Shown here: positions 1 through 11,378 of the stretch, piece by piece
How positions within the stretch are numbered: position 1 is the first letter of the stretch
Layout: each line of letters starts with the position of its first letter
From: Dicyema japonicum
Taxonomy: Eukaryota; Dicyemida; Rhombozoa; Dicyemidae
Direction: 5' to 3'
DNA: 64,000 bases
Assembly: GCA_011109175.1 (NCBI GenBank)
Contig: RDEW01000104.1
Span: forward strand, 15,133-79,132
The notes under the pieces: model-generated
What the model saw: only the letters and a program-made list of their open reading frames with translations
Database searches by the model: none
Told to the model about the DNA's origin: nothing
Position numbers and translations under genes: made by a program

Positions 1-439
1 TTTATGTTGACCTATATCTATTATTTAACATAACTTTAGTGCAGATTGAAGTCATTAAATAACAAGAAAAAAAGTTATTTCAACAAAAGTGTTTGAAGGT
101 GATGATTTTATATTTGATTGATCTAATACGGAACAGTTAGATCATGAAATCCATAACAAATAGTTTGGTGTGTATGGGGGACGAAAAAACTGTCGAATGT
201 CTAGCTTTCATTCTATCAATCCAATTCGATATATTTTCCTAATAGCTGATGCTATTTTATTTGGCAATTGACTATGTACTGGATATTTAAGGACTGTGTT
301 GTGGACTATGCATCAGCATAATCAACTCGGATATCTTAATTAAATCCGACTTATTGATTGCAATAAGTTCATCAGCAGGCGCTTTATCATGTTCTTAGTG
401 GGAGAAGAATTTGGGAATAATAATTGAATTTGATGTAAA

Positions 440-650
440 TTCTACATATCTTGTATTTTCCCTCTCGGGGGTTGTCTTTCGTCTATCATAAAATCTGAGA
501 CCATTTTGGAGAAGAAGTTTTCCATGGCCACGTTAGCGGAGAGATTTAGGTCTATTATTAATATATGTCCAAAGAGCCTCCACTGAGCTACCACAATTTT
601 AATAAAGGTTGGTAGTATCTCATCCTTTCGTGGATAGTTCAATTTAGTCA
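440..650 (-). mobile_element. LINE ORF2 C-terminal relic
   Basis: The minus-strand reading has the pattern WRLFGHIL, then SANVAMENFF. This matches the tail of non-LTR retrotransposon ORF2 proteins (RWRLFGHVLR...PA..AM..YF...GRPR). The same pattern recurs on the plus strand near 4.1 kb and 6.5 kb in this window. Only about 65 codons are open, so this is a dead fragment. Bases 1-440 and 650-1040 show no gene I can support. Confidence 0.55.
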
Positions 651-1039
651 GTTACCCGGATCTTACTAACCCGGCTGCCATTAAACATCGAATGAGAATG
701 TTGGAGCTCAACATTGATAGTCTCGAATGAGCTGATTAATATTATCATCAAGCTTGTCAGGTGAGAAATGGTAAAACTCAGATCCATCTAAGAGGCAGAA
801 ACGTCCAGAGCAGATTTGCTACAGGATTTTTCCTTAATCTCTCTCGATGGTTTATCCCACGGGTAGAAAACATGCGGCTCTATTGGTGACTTTGACAAGC
901 ATAGTGCGGCTCGATTTAATGGCTATAAGACACATAAATCTGTAAAGATTTTATATAAACGTAAATATTTTATATATTACACAAAAAATTGTTATTTTTT
1001 ACATTTAATTAATTTTTTTTAATACTATTTGTTAATCTT

Positions 1040-1860
1040 GTTTTTCAATGTCACGTGCTTCTTCTAAAACCAGGAAACGGTATATGAACGATGGACGGAG
1101 AGTGCTTCAAGATAATTGAGAACTTGTCTATTTTTGCACACCGGTTGATGGAAAAATACACTGTTTGATATGTAACCAGTTTTTTCGCCATGCCGAAAGA
1201 ATATAACCTAAAAAGTCATTCTAATAATCGATCATTAATTATTAAGTTGCTTGTAGGACCAATGCGTGTTTCAAAGCAAATTGAATTGCGAAAAAATTAA
1301 ACTGCGTAACATCCACATTTCACAAAAGATCATAATCGAAGTTCTGTTTCAGTTAATGCAAGCTCTGAAATCAGCGGAATGCTTGCAGTGAATGGAAAAT
1401 AATATTGTGATGGTGATTTCATCAAGCAATAACTTGTAAAAACAGCAAAAATTATTTGTCCATATTCCATTTGTTTAACGATATTTTATTAACCAGAAAC
1501 ACTGTTGCCGAACACAAATTATGGATGTCTCAGCTATTAAATCATAATTTAGTTCATTTTCCTACGTGCAATGAACTCAGGAGTACTGTGGTGCATACTG
1601 TAAGGAATTTTTCCAAGTATGAAAGACAACTAGAATTGTTGCTAAAGGAATTTCAAAAAAGATTTACTGATTTCTCGGTTTTGAACAACAATTTTCATTA
1701 TTCACAGCACCATTCTCTTTTAATGTTTGTATTGCTGATGAAAGCTTACAAATGGATCTATTGGAGATCCAATCAGATTCTATACTTAAAGCTAAATATT
1801 TGGAGGTGGAATATCAGCTTTTTTCATATCTCCCTGAAAGTTTAAAAACTATAAACTGTC
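1040..1860 (+). mobile_element. Degenerate ZBED/GTF2IRD2-like hAT transposase
   Basis: Three plus-strand stretches line up with the ZBED-type (GTF2IRD2-like) hAT transposase family. Near 1049 there is an N-terminal start followed by a zinc-finger-like segment (VDGKIHCLICNQFF). At 1456-1700 there is a middle part with HFPTCNEL and FQKRFTDF. At 1710-1845 a shifted frame gives APFSFNV, DESLQMDLLEIQSDSILKAK and SYLPESLK. Stops and frameshifts separate them, so it cannot be active. Possible C-terminal scraps lie at 1970-2150. Between 2150 and 2760 I see no gene. Confidence 0.6.
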
Positions 1861-2759
1861 AACAGCCTTTTTGATTTTAAATTGACGCTTTGTATTATAA
1901 TGGAGACTGGATATGTAAGTTGTTAAGGTAATGTGGTGATGAATCTATATTGCACATAATGTCTGTTTGGCTAATGATGGACGACAAGAATATGATCTCT
2001 CTTCCTCATTTCTCTATGAACTAAATAGAGATACATCTGAAACCCGTATTGTTAAAAAAAACTTTGCATCGTTTTCTAAATTCAAATACCATTTTGTCGA
2101 AATTGAAAAAACTTCAGTCTATAGCAAATTATATTTTAAATTTTTTTGTTAATTGGAGTGCCTAAATTACTGAGTCTGATTCCTTTTAATCATCGGAAGC
2201 TCATAGAAGCATTCTCACTTTTAATTTCGTGTCATTCTTTGATCTTTCTTCGGCAGTCCTGCAAAGTCCCGATCAGCTTGATAAACTTTGCCGTGCTAAG
2301 GCCAAGCATATTGAAGAAAATGGAAACAGATCATTGATCATGTATTGGACAAGATATGAATAATTTACATTATTCAATTATTATTATTCGCAAAATACAT
2401 CTCCCGAGGGATGAAGCTCCTGCTGACTGAACACAGACTTTATAATTAAGATATCTGAGTCGAGTGGCTGATGCATAGCCAAAACACTGCCCTTGATTAT
2501 CCAGTACTTTTAGGCCACAGCCAAATGTCAAGGGCGATACCATAAGCTACTGGGAAAACCTATCGACTTGGATGGCATATTGGAAGATGCCATTCAGAAT
2601 TATTATAAATCCATACTTACCCAACCAAATGGTTGTAGCTTTCAAGAACTAACATTTTATATTTAACTGCTATAAAAATTTCCCTAACTATTACACTCAA
2701 ACAAACCAATCCTCATTAAACCAAAAAAACTGTTTCTTATTATTATCAACTGGTGATTA

Positions 2760-3540
2760 TTAGCAGTTCTTTAATTTTTTATATAAATATTTTAGAGAAT
2801 TTTTTGAATGATTTATTTTTGTGGCATAATCCTTTAATTCGCAAAAATTGGAAGCTTTTAAAAAGACGAATTTAGGATGAACAAATATTGGGATATTATT
2901 TTCAAATCTGCATAATCCTATTAAATCAGCCAATAATTTTACCAGTGAAATAAACGTCTTCCAAATGTAGTTTTATTAGGTTTTTACAGTTATTTAAAAT
3001 TAGAGGAATGGTCTGCTTAGACATCAAATACGTGAATCCACCACAAAAATCTGGGTAAGTTGAATTAGGATATTGATCTTTACTAATAAACCTTAATAAA
3101 GATAAAAGGTACCACTTGCTTTTGGGATCTCTTATTGGATATATTTTAGGGCACATTGAACAAAATATAAATGGAGTCAAGTAAAACTTTTTAGGTAAGC
3201 TTTTTTGTAGCAACAGGAAAAGATTTTCAACATTCAATAGGACATCGTCGTCAATTTTAATGAAGTAATCAAAATTTCTAAACTCATTCAATGCCCACGC
3301 GAGTGCATTTTCAACTTTTAAGGTCAAATTTGTGTAATCTTCGATAAAATTTTTACTAATGACAATGTCCTTATGCAATTTTTGTTCGTTCTCAATCAAC
3401 GACATTTTCCTACTCCTACTTTGTCCGACGAAGAAAAAATTTTAGAATTTAATTTTTCCATAGCATTACGTTTCCCCATGTTTTCCTTATGGCATTTCTT
3501 CTCTGCACGTTGTTCGGTTCTATCAATAATAAGTTTATTT
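2760..3540 (-). CDS. Beta-1,3-galactosyl/GlcNAc-transferase (GT31), 5' part disrupted
   Basis: This is a Golgi glycosyltransferase of family 31, which adds beta-1,3-linked galactose or N-acetylglucosamine to glycans. The 159-codon main exon (3405-2926) carries the metal-binding DDD motif (KIDDDVLLN), a PIRDPKSKWYL segment, a CGGFTYLMS acceptor-site segment and the EDVYFTG motif. A 25-nt GT...AG intron follows EDVYFTG. After it the frame continues for about 50 codons and ends KKLKNC-stop at 2760. Upstream, 3540-3480 encodes the family's N-terminal motif (PNNVQRRNAIRKTWGN) and a nearby frame gives FFFVGQS. These pieces are not in one frame: a stop sits between WGN and FFFVG and another precedes the first motif. 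No N-terminal TM anchor was found. It is either a recent pseudogene or a gene with a base error near 3450. Exact sugar specificity is unknown. Confidence 0.65.
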
Positions 3541-4074
3541 AACCTGAAATACGACAAACAGAAACTTGTATTTTACCTGATAATCATTGAAGGTGAGTTT
3601 TGTGCGAAATAAAAAAATAAAATGATCGACTAGTCATTAAATATTAAGTACAAGGATCATAATTCGAATTAATTCTTAAATTTTTGTCTAAGCAAAAATT
3701 TGCAACATCTCATGAGAAAATCTCGGTTTAAAATGAATGAATATTTGAATCAATAAATTGACGAATAAAATAATGAATGAAATAGTTATTGATAACAGAA
3801 TTAAATAGGTTTAAATTATAAATAGTTGAAATAACATGACCCTGCATCGACGGGTCTGGACTCCTCGGTGGCGTCTTTTTTATCCAGTCATCATCAGCAA
3901 GTTGTACATACGAAGACAGTAGATATTGTTAGTCGTAGTTAATTTCCTCATATCTTCAATGAACTAATTATTTTCCTCAAACTCTGAACTTCCTATAACT
4001 CAAATTTACTTGACATTGTCATATCAAAATGAAACCTAGCATTCCATATTGCCGTCCGACTTTCTATATAAGAG
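3541..4074. other. Non-coding stretch, nothing recognised
   Basis: AT-rich, with only short shadow ORFs. I see no gene, RNA or clear repeat. Confidence 0.4.
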
Positions 4075-4340
4075 CATGGCGATTTGTACAAGATCCTGGA
4101 TGGAAGTTTTGGGGCTTTTGGACATATATTTGGTCTTGATCTGGGGACCCTCGCGAACGTGGTCATGGGGGACTACTTTGTTTTAGATGCTCTGCATTTC
4201 CGTGGTCTACCGAGGATAACACTGCCGACCGTCTTTCATAAAGACGTTGAAAAAGTCGGGAGATGTCTTAAGGACGGGAAGGAAATTAACAGGTTAAAGG
4301 GTACCGAAAAGAGTCCCCAAAATGGAAAATTTAAATAGTA
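4075..4340 (+). mobile_element. LINE ORF2 C-terminal relic
   Basis: Reads FGHIFGLDLGTLANVVMGDYF, then FRGLPRITLPTVFHKDVEKVG (split here around a gap in similarity). This is the same C-terminal module as in the elements at 0.5 and 6.5 kb (LFGH.LR...PAN..M..YF...RGRPRTTLP..LQKDL). It is an isolated fragment. The following 4341-5160 contains no gene I can identify. Confidence 0.6.
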
Positions 4341-5159
4341 CAATCGACCTCGATTTAAAACACAAAGCGTTGTTCCAAAAATTAAGGTTTAATTTAAAAA
4401 AAAAACTTCTGTCATGCAGACGGAGCTCTTGGAGATTCCCCCGTCACACCATGTTTTAACTCGACAGTCATGAGAGCTATCGAATACGTCGAGCTTACTT
4501 GCTTTTGGAACCTGTCAGTCTTGACAGAGGTTATGACAAGAGAGTACTGCTGAAGAATTGAAAAGGAGGAAGTACCACGGCATCGTGGACCGGTTCGTTT
4601 TCCTGTCGATCAGCATTGAGACTTATGGCTTTATTAACCCGAGCACGTCTGAGTTTATCAGGTTAATCGGACGGCTTACGGGGAAGTAGAAAAGTGAACC
4701 TACAATGACGCGATGGCTTTTCCAGAACATTTGGCTCGCGATTATGAGAGGTAACTCCCATTGTGCATTCAATGCCTGCGGGGAAAGATAAAACAACTTG
4801 GCTTTAAATTTGGGGGATTCGAAGAATTTGGATAATGTTTATATCCAAAAAAACTGATAATGGCCTCATACAAGTCGACAACTCTTGTCAGAGCCCAACA
4901 TTAGAAAATCGTCTTACTTCTGCATAAAATAGCGAGATTGAGTGTTCAGAACAAAGTATTTGACCACGTATCGAGCCAAAGAAAGCTCAAGAAAAAAAGA
5001 AAATCTCAATTATATTGACATTTTCGACAAAATGTAAGTATAAAAACCAATTGAAAATTTGTTTTTGTATCTTTATTTGATACGCTTCACTGTGACAAAA
5101 TATAACCAGTCATGTGTTCGATATATCCCTCATTCGCGAGAGGAAGCTATTTAATTCAT

Positions 5160-6745
5160 ATCAGCTCCAAGAAGAATTTCTGCCATAGAGAGAACAGATT
5201 TTATTAGAAATTCACCACAAAAGTCTCAGTAATGTGAAGGCTTGATGGAATCAGACCCCGTTGAGAAACACTGATGTGAAACATTCCACTACTACCCACC
5301 TAACTAAACTGCCTGACTGTATCGCCAATGGATTCAATAACCATAAACAACCTCTCCGAACTGTTCTCGTCTCTATCGACCTATACAAAGCTGTTGATAG
5401 AACTTCACAACACGTGCTTTCTAACAAGATTATTTTAAACGTATTTTCTGTCTGGTAGAATCAGTCGAAATTTTGTGACGTCAAAGAAATCTCATACAGG
5501 AATTTAACAAACTTGGGTTCCACAAGGTTCTGTTTTCTCCCCCAGCCCGTTTAATTTTAATTTAAACAACATCCCTGAACAACAAGAAACCCTCATTCTA
5601 TCACGCTGATGATTTAATGTAGCATACCAGTACGGTTACACTAAATATTAGACTTTTATTTTGTATTAATAATAAAAATAATAAAGATCACTGACCTTGT
5701 TAAACAGAATCGGATCGCTCACCGCTAAGAGAAAAAGTTATAGAAGAGAAAGGTGCTGAGTAATTAGCGTATTTTCTTGCAAATCATCAAGGGAAATGCA
5801 TTCTCGATTATGAGAGTAGCCAGTAATTGCTAACTGTTAATTTTTGTCTTTGATTGGCTTCATAAATTTAAAAAATAAAAAAGAGGTCAAGTACTGTAAC
5901 GTTTATTTTATTGTAACCGTAATGGTATGTGAAATTTAACAATTGCTTCAAACTCTATGACATAGATGAAGCCTCGAACAGGTTACATGCAAATCTCGAT
6001 ATTCTAACAACATGGCTATTTGACAATCGACTTACTCATTTCCCGTCGAAATCCAGCATTACAGTATTTACTTACGATTGTCGACAGTTTTATGTTCAAC
6101 CTGAAGTGAAGATATTTGTAAAAGTTCTGAAACAGAAACTGTGAAAATACTTTGGATCATTTTTGATAAATCCCTTTCTTCTCGTCTCACGAGGACATGT
6201 CATCCTGAACATAAAGCTCTCCGTGCTGTTTCTGGAGTCAAATTCTAATTTTTGTTATTGTGAATTGCATCAATATGGCATGTTCATTATAGATCAAAGA
6301 GGTATCGGCACGAAAATGAGAATCCTAATATACGACTCATTCATAAAACCCGTATTTTTATATAACCCTGGAACTTGGGAGACCTCACCAGCGGATATGG
6401 AAAAACTAGACTAGTTCCACAGAGGTCAGCTGAGAAAAATAACAGGAACTACTTGGCCTACGAGAATATCGAGAAATGCTTTATATAAGAAATGCAGCAC
6501 TAGACCTATCAGCTTAGAAGTACTGAAATCCCGATGAAAGCTCTTCGGACACGTGCTGAGGATGGAATTAACATCCCCACCGAACATATCTATGGAAACA
6601 TACTATGTTAATCAAGAAGCCCGCTATCGTGGAAGACCTAGAACAACACTGCCTATAGTTTTACAAAAAGACCTGGTCAATATTAAAAAAATCTAAAAAA
6701 TGCCGACGACCTGGACAGCATGAGAGTGTTGGCTAGGAAGAGGGG
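5160..6745 (+). mobile_element. LINE reverse transcriptase relic with insertion
   Basis: Plus-strand pieces of one non-LTR retrotransposon ORF2. At 5261-5420 there is HSTTTHLTKL then VLVSIDLYKAVD (RT region with the first catalytic aspartate). Near 5600 is YHADDLM, a damaged YADD box. At 5950-6120 comes DIDEASNRLHANLDILTTWL. At 6300-6420 comes LIYDSFIKPVFLYNPGTW. At 6420-6680 comes FHRGQLRKITGTTWPTRIS, LFGHVLRMEL and YRGRPRTTLP. About 290 bases between 5640 and 5930 carry no RT similarity and interrupt the order, so they look like a later insertion. Many stops; inactive. Confidence 0.75.
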
Positions 6746-6842
6746 AGCATGGAAAAGGATGACATTAAACCTCGTTTTTTGCTGCACATGCGAGGTTATA
6801 ATTAGTATGGCTTTCGTGAAGTGCTTAAATAATAATAATGAT

Positions 6843-6859
6843 GTTCACTATAGAGAGGG
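6843..6859. repeat. Target-site duplication of the 6.86-8.81 kb LINE (3' side)
   Basis: GTTCACTATAGAGAGGG here corresponds to GTTCATTATAGAAAGGG at 8809-8825, with 15 of 17 bases identical. The two copies sit exactly outside the LINE, as expected for a duplicated insertion target that has since picked up two substitutions. Confidence 0.7.
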
Positions 6860-8808
6860 TTTTTTTAACTCAAGAACACCAACAGTTAATTTAATTACTA
6901 AATTAATTAAGTGATCTCGAAGGCCTCAATCTGAATTCTCATTTTCTCCTCGTGCGCCTTCTGGGATCCAACACAACTTCTCTGTGGGCGGGGTGGTTTC
7001 GGGAATAGGAATTGGAAAGGGGTGATGTATACCTTTCTCATAAAACACGTCGTGGCTGTGTATTGTTGAGAGTTGCACTGCTTGCACAGAAGTAGCAAAT
7101 CCTTTTCCATTTTGTCGGATCAGGTCTTCAAGTGATGAGGGTATTAGTTTTTCTAGTTTCCCGAGATTACTAATACTAGTGGCTGTTATGGCCTGAATGT
7201 CCCGGATTCTTTGTTTGTTAGTCCAGGACAGATTGATTCCCCATGACGTACAGGCATAGCTGACAGAAGGCTCAATGAATTGTTTGTACAACAGTTTCAA
7301 AGCTGGGAAAGAGGTTTTAATGCCACCGAAAATAGTTTTGATTATCCCTAGCTTTCTTGAGCAGCTTCCAGAGACCGCGTCGACGTGAGGTGAAAAAGAC
7401 ATGTGTGTGTCGAAGGTGATCCCTAAGATTTTCAGTTTCTTCGTGAAAGGTATTTTTGTCTGGTTGATAGAAATATCCACTCTCATTTGTCCAAGTCTTT
7501 TGTCTGAGGTAAATAAAGACGAAAAAGATTTTTCAGTAGATATATCAAGCCGGTTATAATTTAGCCAAATTTGAATCTTGTGAAGATATTCTTGTAGTCT
7601 TTCTGATGCCTTTGGGATATCTTGGTCTCAGGATCCGATTAATAAGTCATCAGCATATGAAAGGATGAAATCGTCTTTATTATCGGGTTGCGGTAAATCG
7701 GACATGTATAAGTTAAATAAGGCGGGTGATAAAGGGGAACCTTGTGGGACACCATTGGGTAGTAATCTTGAAATTGATTTGGTCCCATCCATGTATACCC
7801 TGTCCCTTCTACCATTTATGAAGTTATGAAGTTAGCAAGCCTATTGGTTAGGGTTAGGTTAGGGTTTTGTATTGGGGTTGACGGGGAGAGCAAACAATTT
7901 CCGGGTTAGGATTTTCTTTGAGACAGAGTCGAAGGCCTTTTGTAAATCGATCGAACAGACGACTGTTTTGAGGTGACGAGGATTTGTGTTAAAGCCTTCA
8001 ATGATAAATTGGTTGAGGGAAATTAGGTGGGTGGAAGTTGAATGACCCCTTCTAAATCCATGTTGTGAGGTCGAAAAAGGAAGGAACGGGGTTATAATGT
8101 TAAGAATCAATTTTTCCAATAACTTTGATAAGGTGCATAGTAACGAGATTGGACAAATGATGCAGGATTGTTTTTAGGCTTGCCAGGCTTAAGGATTGGG
8201 CGTAATATAGTACAGTATCCAGATAGTTGGAATTGTATTCATGTTTATTTAATATCACTGTGATTGCATCAATCGCAATAGGTCCAAGGTGTTTTAGTAT
8301 AATACCAGGGATAGAATCTGGCCCACATGAAAGGGAAGAATTTATCCTCTTCAAACCCTCACTGACTTCTGAATGAGGGATAAAGTTAATCGGCTTTGTT
8401 CTCTTCGGTCTTATTGAGGATAAAGAAGGCCCATCCATTTTCCTGAAAGGTTTGTGGCTTATATTGGCGTAATATTTCATGAGCTTGTTAAGATTGTGCT
8501 GATCCGTCTGTTGTCTTTTAAAATTTCCTTTTGGACCAAGTTGTTTAATTTCTCTCCATATCGTCTGAACAGATTTCTGAAATGGAAGGGAAGATACTAG
8601 TTTGTCCCATCTGTTGGCTTCTGTTTTTCTAATCCTTTTAGATATTTCGTCATTGAGAGTTTTTGTTTGATTTTTCTGTCCGGGAAAGGAAGGTACATGT
8701 CTTTTCAGGCGATTCCTTTCTTTAATTAATGATTTGGTGTTCTGATCAAGTTTTTCATTGTAGAATTTAAATGATCCACGCGGAATGAATGTTCTCCGCG
8801 CCAAGAGG
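6860..8808 (-). mobile_element. 5'-truncated LINE with nearly complete ORF2
   Basis: A non-LTR retrotransposon read on the minus strand. 8804-8100 is the region before the RT (GPDSIPGIILKHLG). 8119-7859 holds SQHGFRRGHSTSTHL and VVCSIDLQKAFDSV (catalytic Asp). 7790-7600 holds LLPNGVPQGSPLSPALFNLY and the catalytic box FILSYADDLLIGS, followed at once by a stop codon. 7486-6926 is the C-terminal part (KILGITFDTHMSFSPHVD, SYACTSWGINLSWTNKQRI). It is broken by one frame change near 8110, one near 7855 and the stop after YADD. The 3' end has GATCACTTAATTA and a short A-run. Imperfect target-site duplications flank it. It is the best preserved copy of a family seen many times in this window. Confidence 0.85.
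7846..7864 (+). repeat. Telomere-like TTAGGG run inside a LINE
   Basis: The plus strand reads GGTTAGGGTTAGGTTAGGG, three telomere-type units with one short unit. It lies at the point where the LINE ORF2 reading frame breaks. Next to it is a short duplication (atgaagtt repeated at 7818-7833). Confidence 0.6.
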
Positions 8809-8922
8809 GTTCATTATAGAAAGGGTTAACTGTATTTTATTATTTAATTCGTAATTAAAATTTTATTTCTATTTAATTAAATTTAAATATATAAAGTTTT
8901 TGATTCTCGTGATAGTCTTGTG

Positions 8923-11378
8923 ATGGTTGAAGAATCTAATATGCCAAATTTTAGTGATGACAGTGACTTCGTGGATGAAATCTCTGATTCAGGTAATTAA
9001 CAAATTTCTACATCAGAATTAATTCCTGAAGTAATGTCCAAAAGGCCTACATTAAATACAAACTTTGACTCAATAATCGTCATAATTGGCCTCCCAAAGA
9101 CGGCAGTGGAACAAAAGGCTGTCCTCGAGAAGAATATCCGCAATAAGTTCCACCCTTTTGGAGACATTATCTGCGTCTTCATCCCTGTGGTCGATAACCA
9201 GACAAGTGGGTATTCCTCTTTCTAACAATAAGCTGCTGCTTCGTCGAATATGCTCAGTCCAAGGGTGCCATCAATTCAGTCTCCGCTATGGACTCTAAGA
9301 AACTCGGAAACAGCAAGATTTATGTGAGCTTATATTCCGACTTTGAGAGGTAATTGATCTCGTGGTTACTTCAGACTGAAAGATTATCATTTTCCCTCAG
9401 TTAACGTAGAAGAAGAAAACCGAAAAATTGAATCAGTAATTTCAGAGATAATCCCCAGATGAATTTCTACGGCTGGCTCTCAACCGACGAGGCTCAGTTC
9501 GCCGTGATCGATGGGACCTCAGTTCAGATCAAAGCTAACGACAGAAACTCCTCCAAACTTATCTCTTCCATCGAAGATGTTGGTGATTTGAAGTATCCTA
9601 GACAAGTCCCATTGAGAAGTTCCTATGGTCTCCGCGTGGGACGTTCCTGGTGACGTTTCAGCACCAAGGGGTCACCATTTACGGAAAGGACTCACTCGAA
9701 GTGATCTCTAGACTTCCTCACGAGGGAGTCAACTTTGTCCAGTTTTCCCCCACGGAGAGGTCAATTGATTTCTTACCTCTCAGATATGTGATAACCGCAT
9801 CTTTGACTGAGGACCACCGACCATCAGGAGAAGTCAGATGCTGGGTCACGTACTTTGGCACGGGGATCAAGTCTACAAAGATCACCAATGAGGTATGGCC
9901 CGTGTTCAAGTTCCACTACTTCTTTAAATTTATAGATTCAATCACTCCGAGGAGTACATTGCCAGGATAAGAAGCAAGTCTACCTTAACTGTCTTCACTA
10001 TGCCGGTTTTTCTTGTCGTTATAGATTAGGACTTCACCACGAAGCTGTCGTTGCCATGCTGTGCTGAGTATTTGTCTTTAAGCATTGTAGCCATTTTGAG
10101 TGGATTCCCTACCAAAACAATTTAGTTTACTTTGAGAAACACTCCTCAGGTGATATGAGGACCTTTAGAATCATCAACATTAACGGAGACAAAATCCTTT
10201 CCAAGGTTTACTCGACTCTGATTGACACTGTCGTCAGCTTCGACCTCAGTGGACACTTTATGATACTGCTGGCTCACATCAAGGCTCGTCAGGGATCTGT
10301 ATTTGCTGTTTCTGATGGTTAGGGTCGAAATCACGTGTTGAATTTGGTTAGGATGACGGAAACTGGATGCCCCATGGAACGAGTGGATCCCGGAGCAGGT
10401 TACATTGATTCTATATGTATAGGAAAGCATATATATTCGTTTGCGTTTGAAGCGAAGGGGGATCGGTTTTGTGTGCTTTCTGGAGACAGTGATTCCACCA
10501 TGCTAACACTTTATTCATGTGGGGCTTCGAAGTGCCGAGTTATTGGTTTTATTTTGTTTTTATATTGATTTTTAAAATTAATTTGAAATTTATTAGTTAA
10601 AAAATTAAATTTTTTTCTAATATTATTTTTGTCTTTAATATTTTTATTTTTTTATTTAGTGATTAACATTTGTATTTTTTAGAGTCAACAAAGTCGAGAG
10701 CTGGTTACAATGGTATCAGTTGGTCCCCCGAATCATCTGTGCTAGTTATTATAGACTTTAGAAGGTTTGGTTCAGCTTATATTCAGCCCGACGTTGGAAT
10801 TCTATGATGTTAGTAACCTGAAGAAAATTCGTCAAGTATCAGTGGACCGGAAGATCAGTTCACATGAGTGGGATCCTACCGGAAGGTACTTTGTGGTCTC
10901 CTCGTCTTCTAAATTCAATATTGTTGATAATATTTTTTATTTTAGAACCAAGCTGGCTATTCCATGTATTCGACCTCTGGGCGTCTTATTTACAACACCT
11001 ACTCTCGGATGTTCGTTCAAGCTGCCTTCAGACCTTCACCTCCATCTCCTTTGACTGCGGCACAGATAAAAGTACTCTTTGATCTTATTAGGCTATAAAT
11101 GACCGTTTTGAGTCTGAATCTGCCAATTTGAAAGACTTTGATGATAAATGCGATCAGGAAGCTTCTATCAAAAAACAAAAAATACGGAAAGTCCGTAGTC
11201 AAGTGCTAAAGTCGTGGCTAATTGATAATAAGGATAAAATGATTAAGACCCACAGGGAGTATATTGAAGCTAATGGTTTAAATTTTAATTATTCTTAGCG
11301 CCTCCTGACCGTGGACAACTTGTTGATGAGGAATATGAATTATTGATTAGTGTCGAGACTACCGTACTTGATGATTGA
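8923..11378 (+). CDS. EIF3B: Translation initiation factor eIF3 subunit B
   Basis: This is the scaffold subunit of eIF3, which helps load mRNA and initiator tRNA onto the 40S ribosome in the cytoplasm. The model starts at the ATG at 8923 and ends at TGA 11378. Fifteen introns (fourteen of 20-26 nt and one of 146 nt at 10539-10684) leave 1983 coding bases, exactly 660 aa. The human protein is about 814 aa. Domains in order: acidic N-terminus (SDDSDFVDEI); RRM (FDSIIVIIGLPKT ... CCFVEYAQSKGAINSV, ending YVSLYSDFER); a WD40 beta-propeller with landmark strings FLWSPRGTFLVTF, WPVFKFNHSEEYIARI, HFEWIPYQNNLVYFE, YNGISWSPESSVL and HEWDPTGRYFVV; then a charged helical tail (AAQIKAINDRFESES). The long acidic N-terminal extension of vertebrates is reduced. 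No frame break is needed, so the gene looks functional. Confidence 0.96.
10539..10684 (+). other. Unusually long intron of EIF3B
   Basis: The reading frame joins ASKCR to STKSRAGYNGISW across 146 bases beginning GT and ending TTTTTTAGAG. All other introns of this gene are 20-26 nt. The interval is over 80% A+T and holds T-runs but no ORF. Using the AG two bases earlier would break the frame. Confidence 0.7.
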
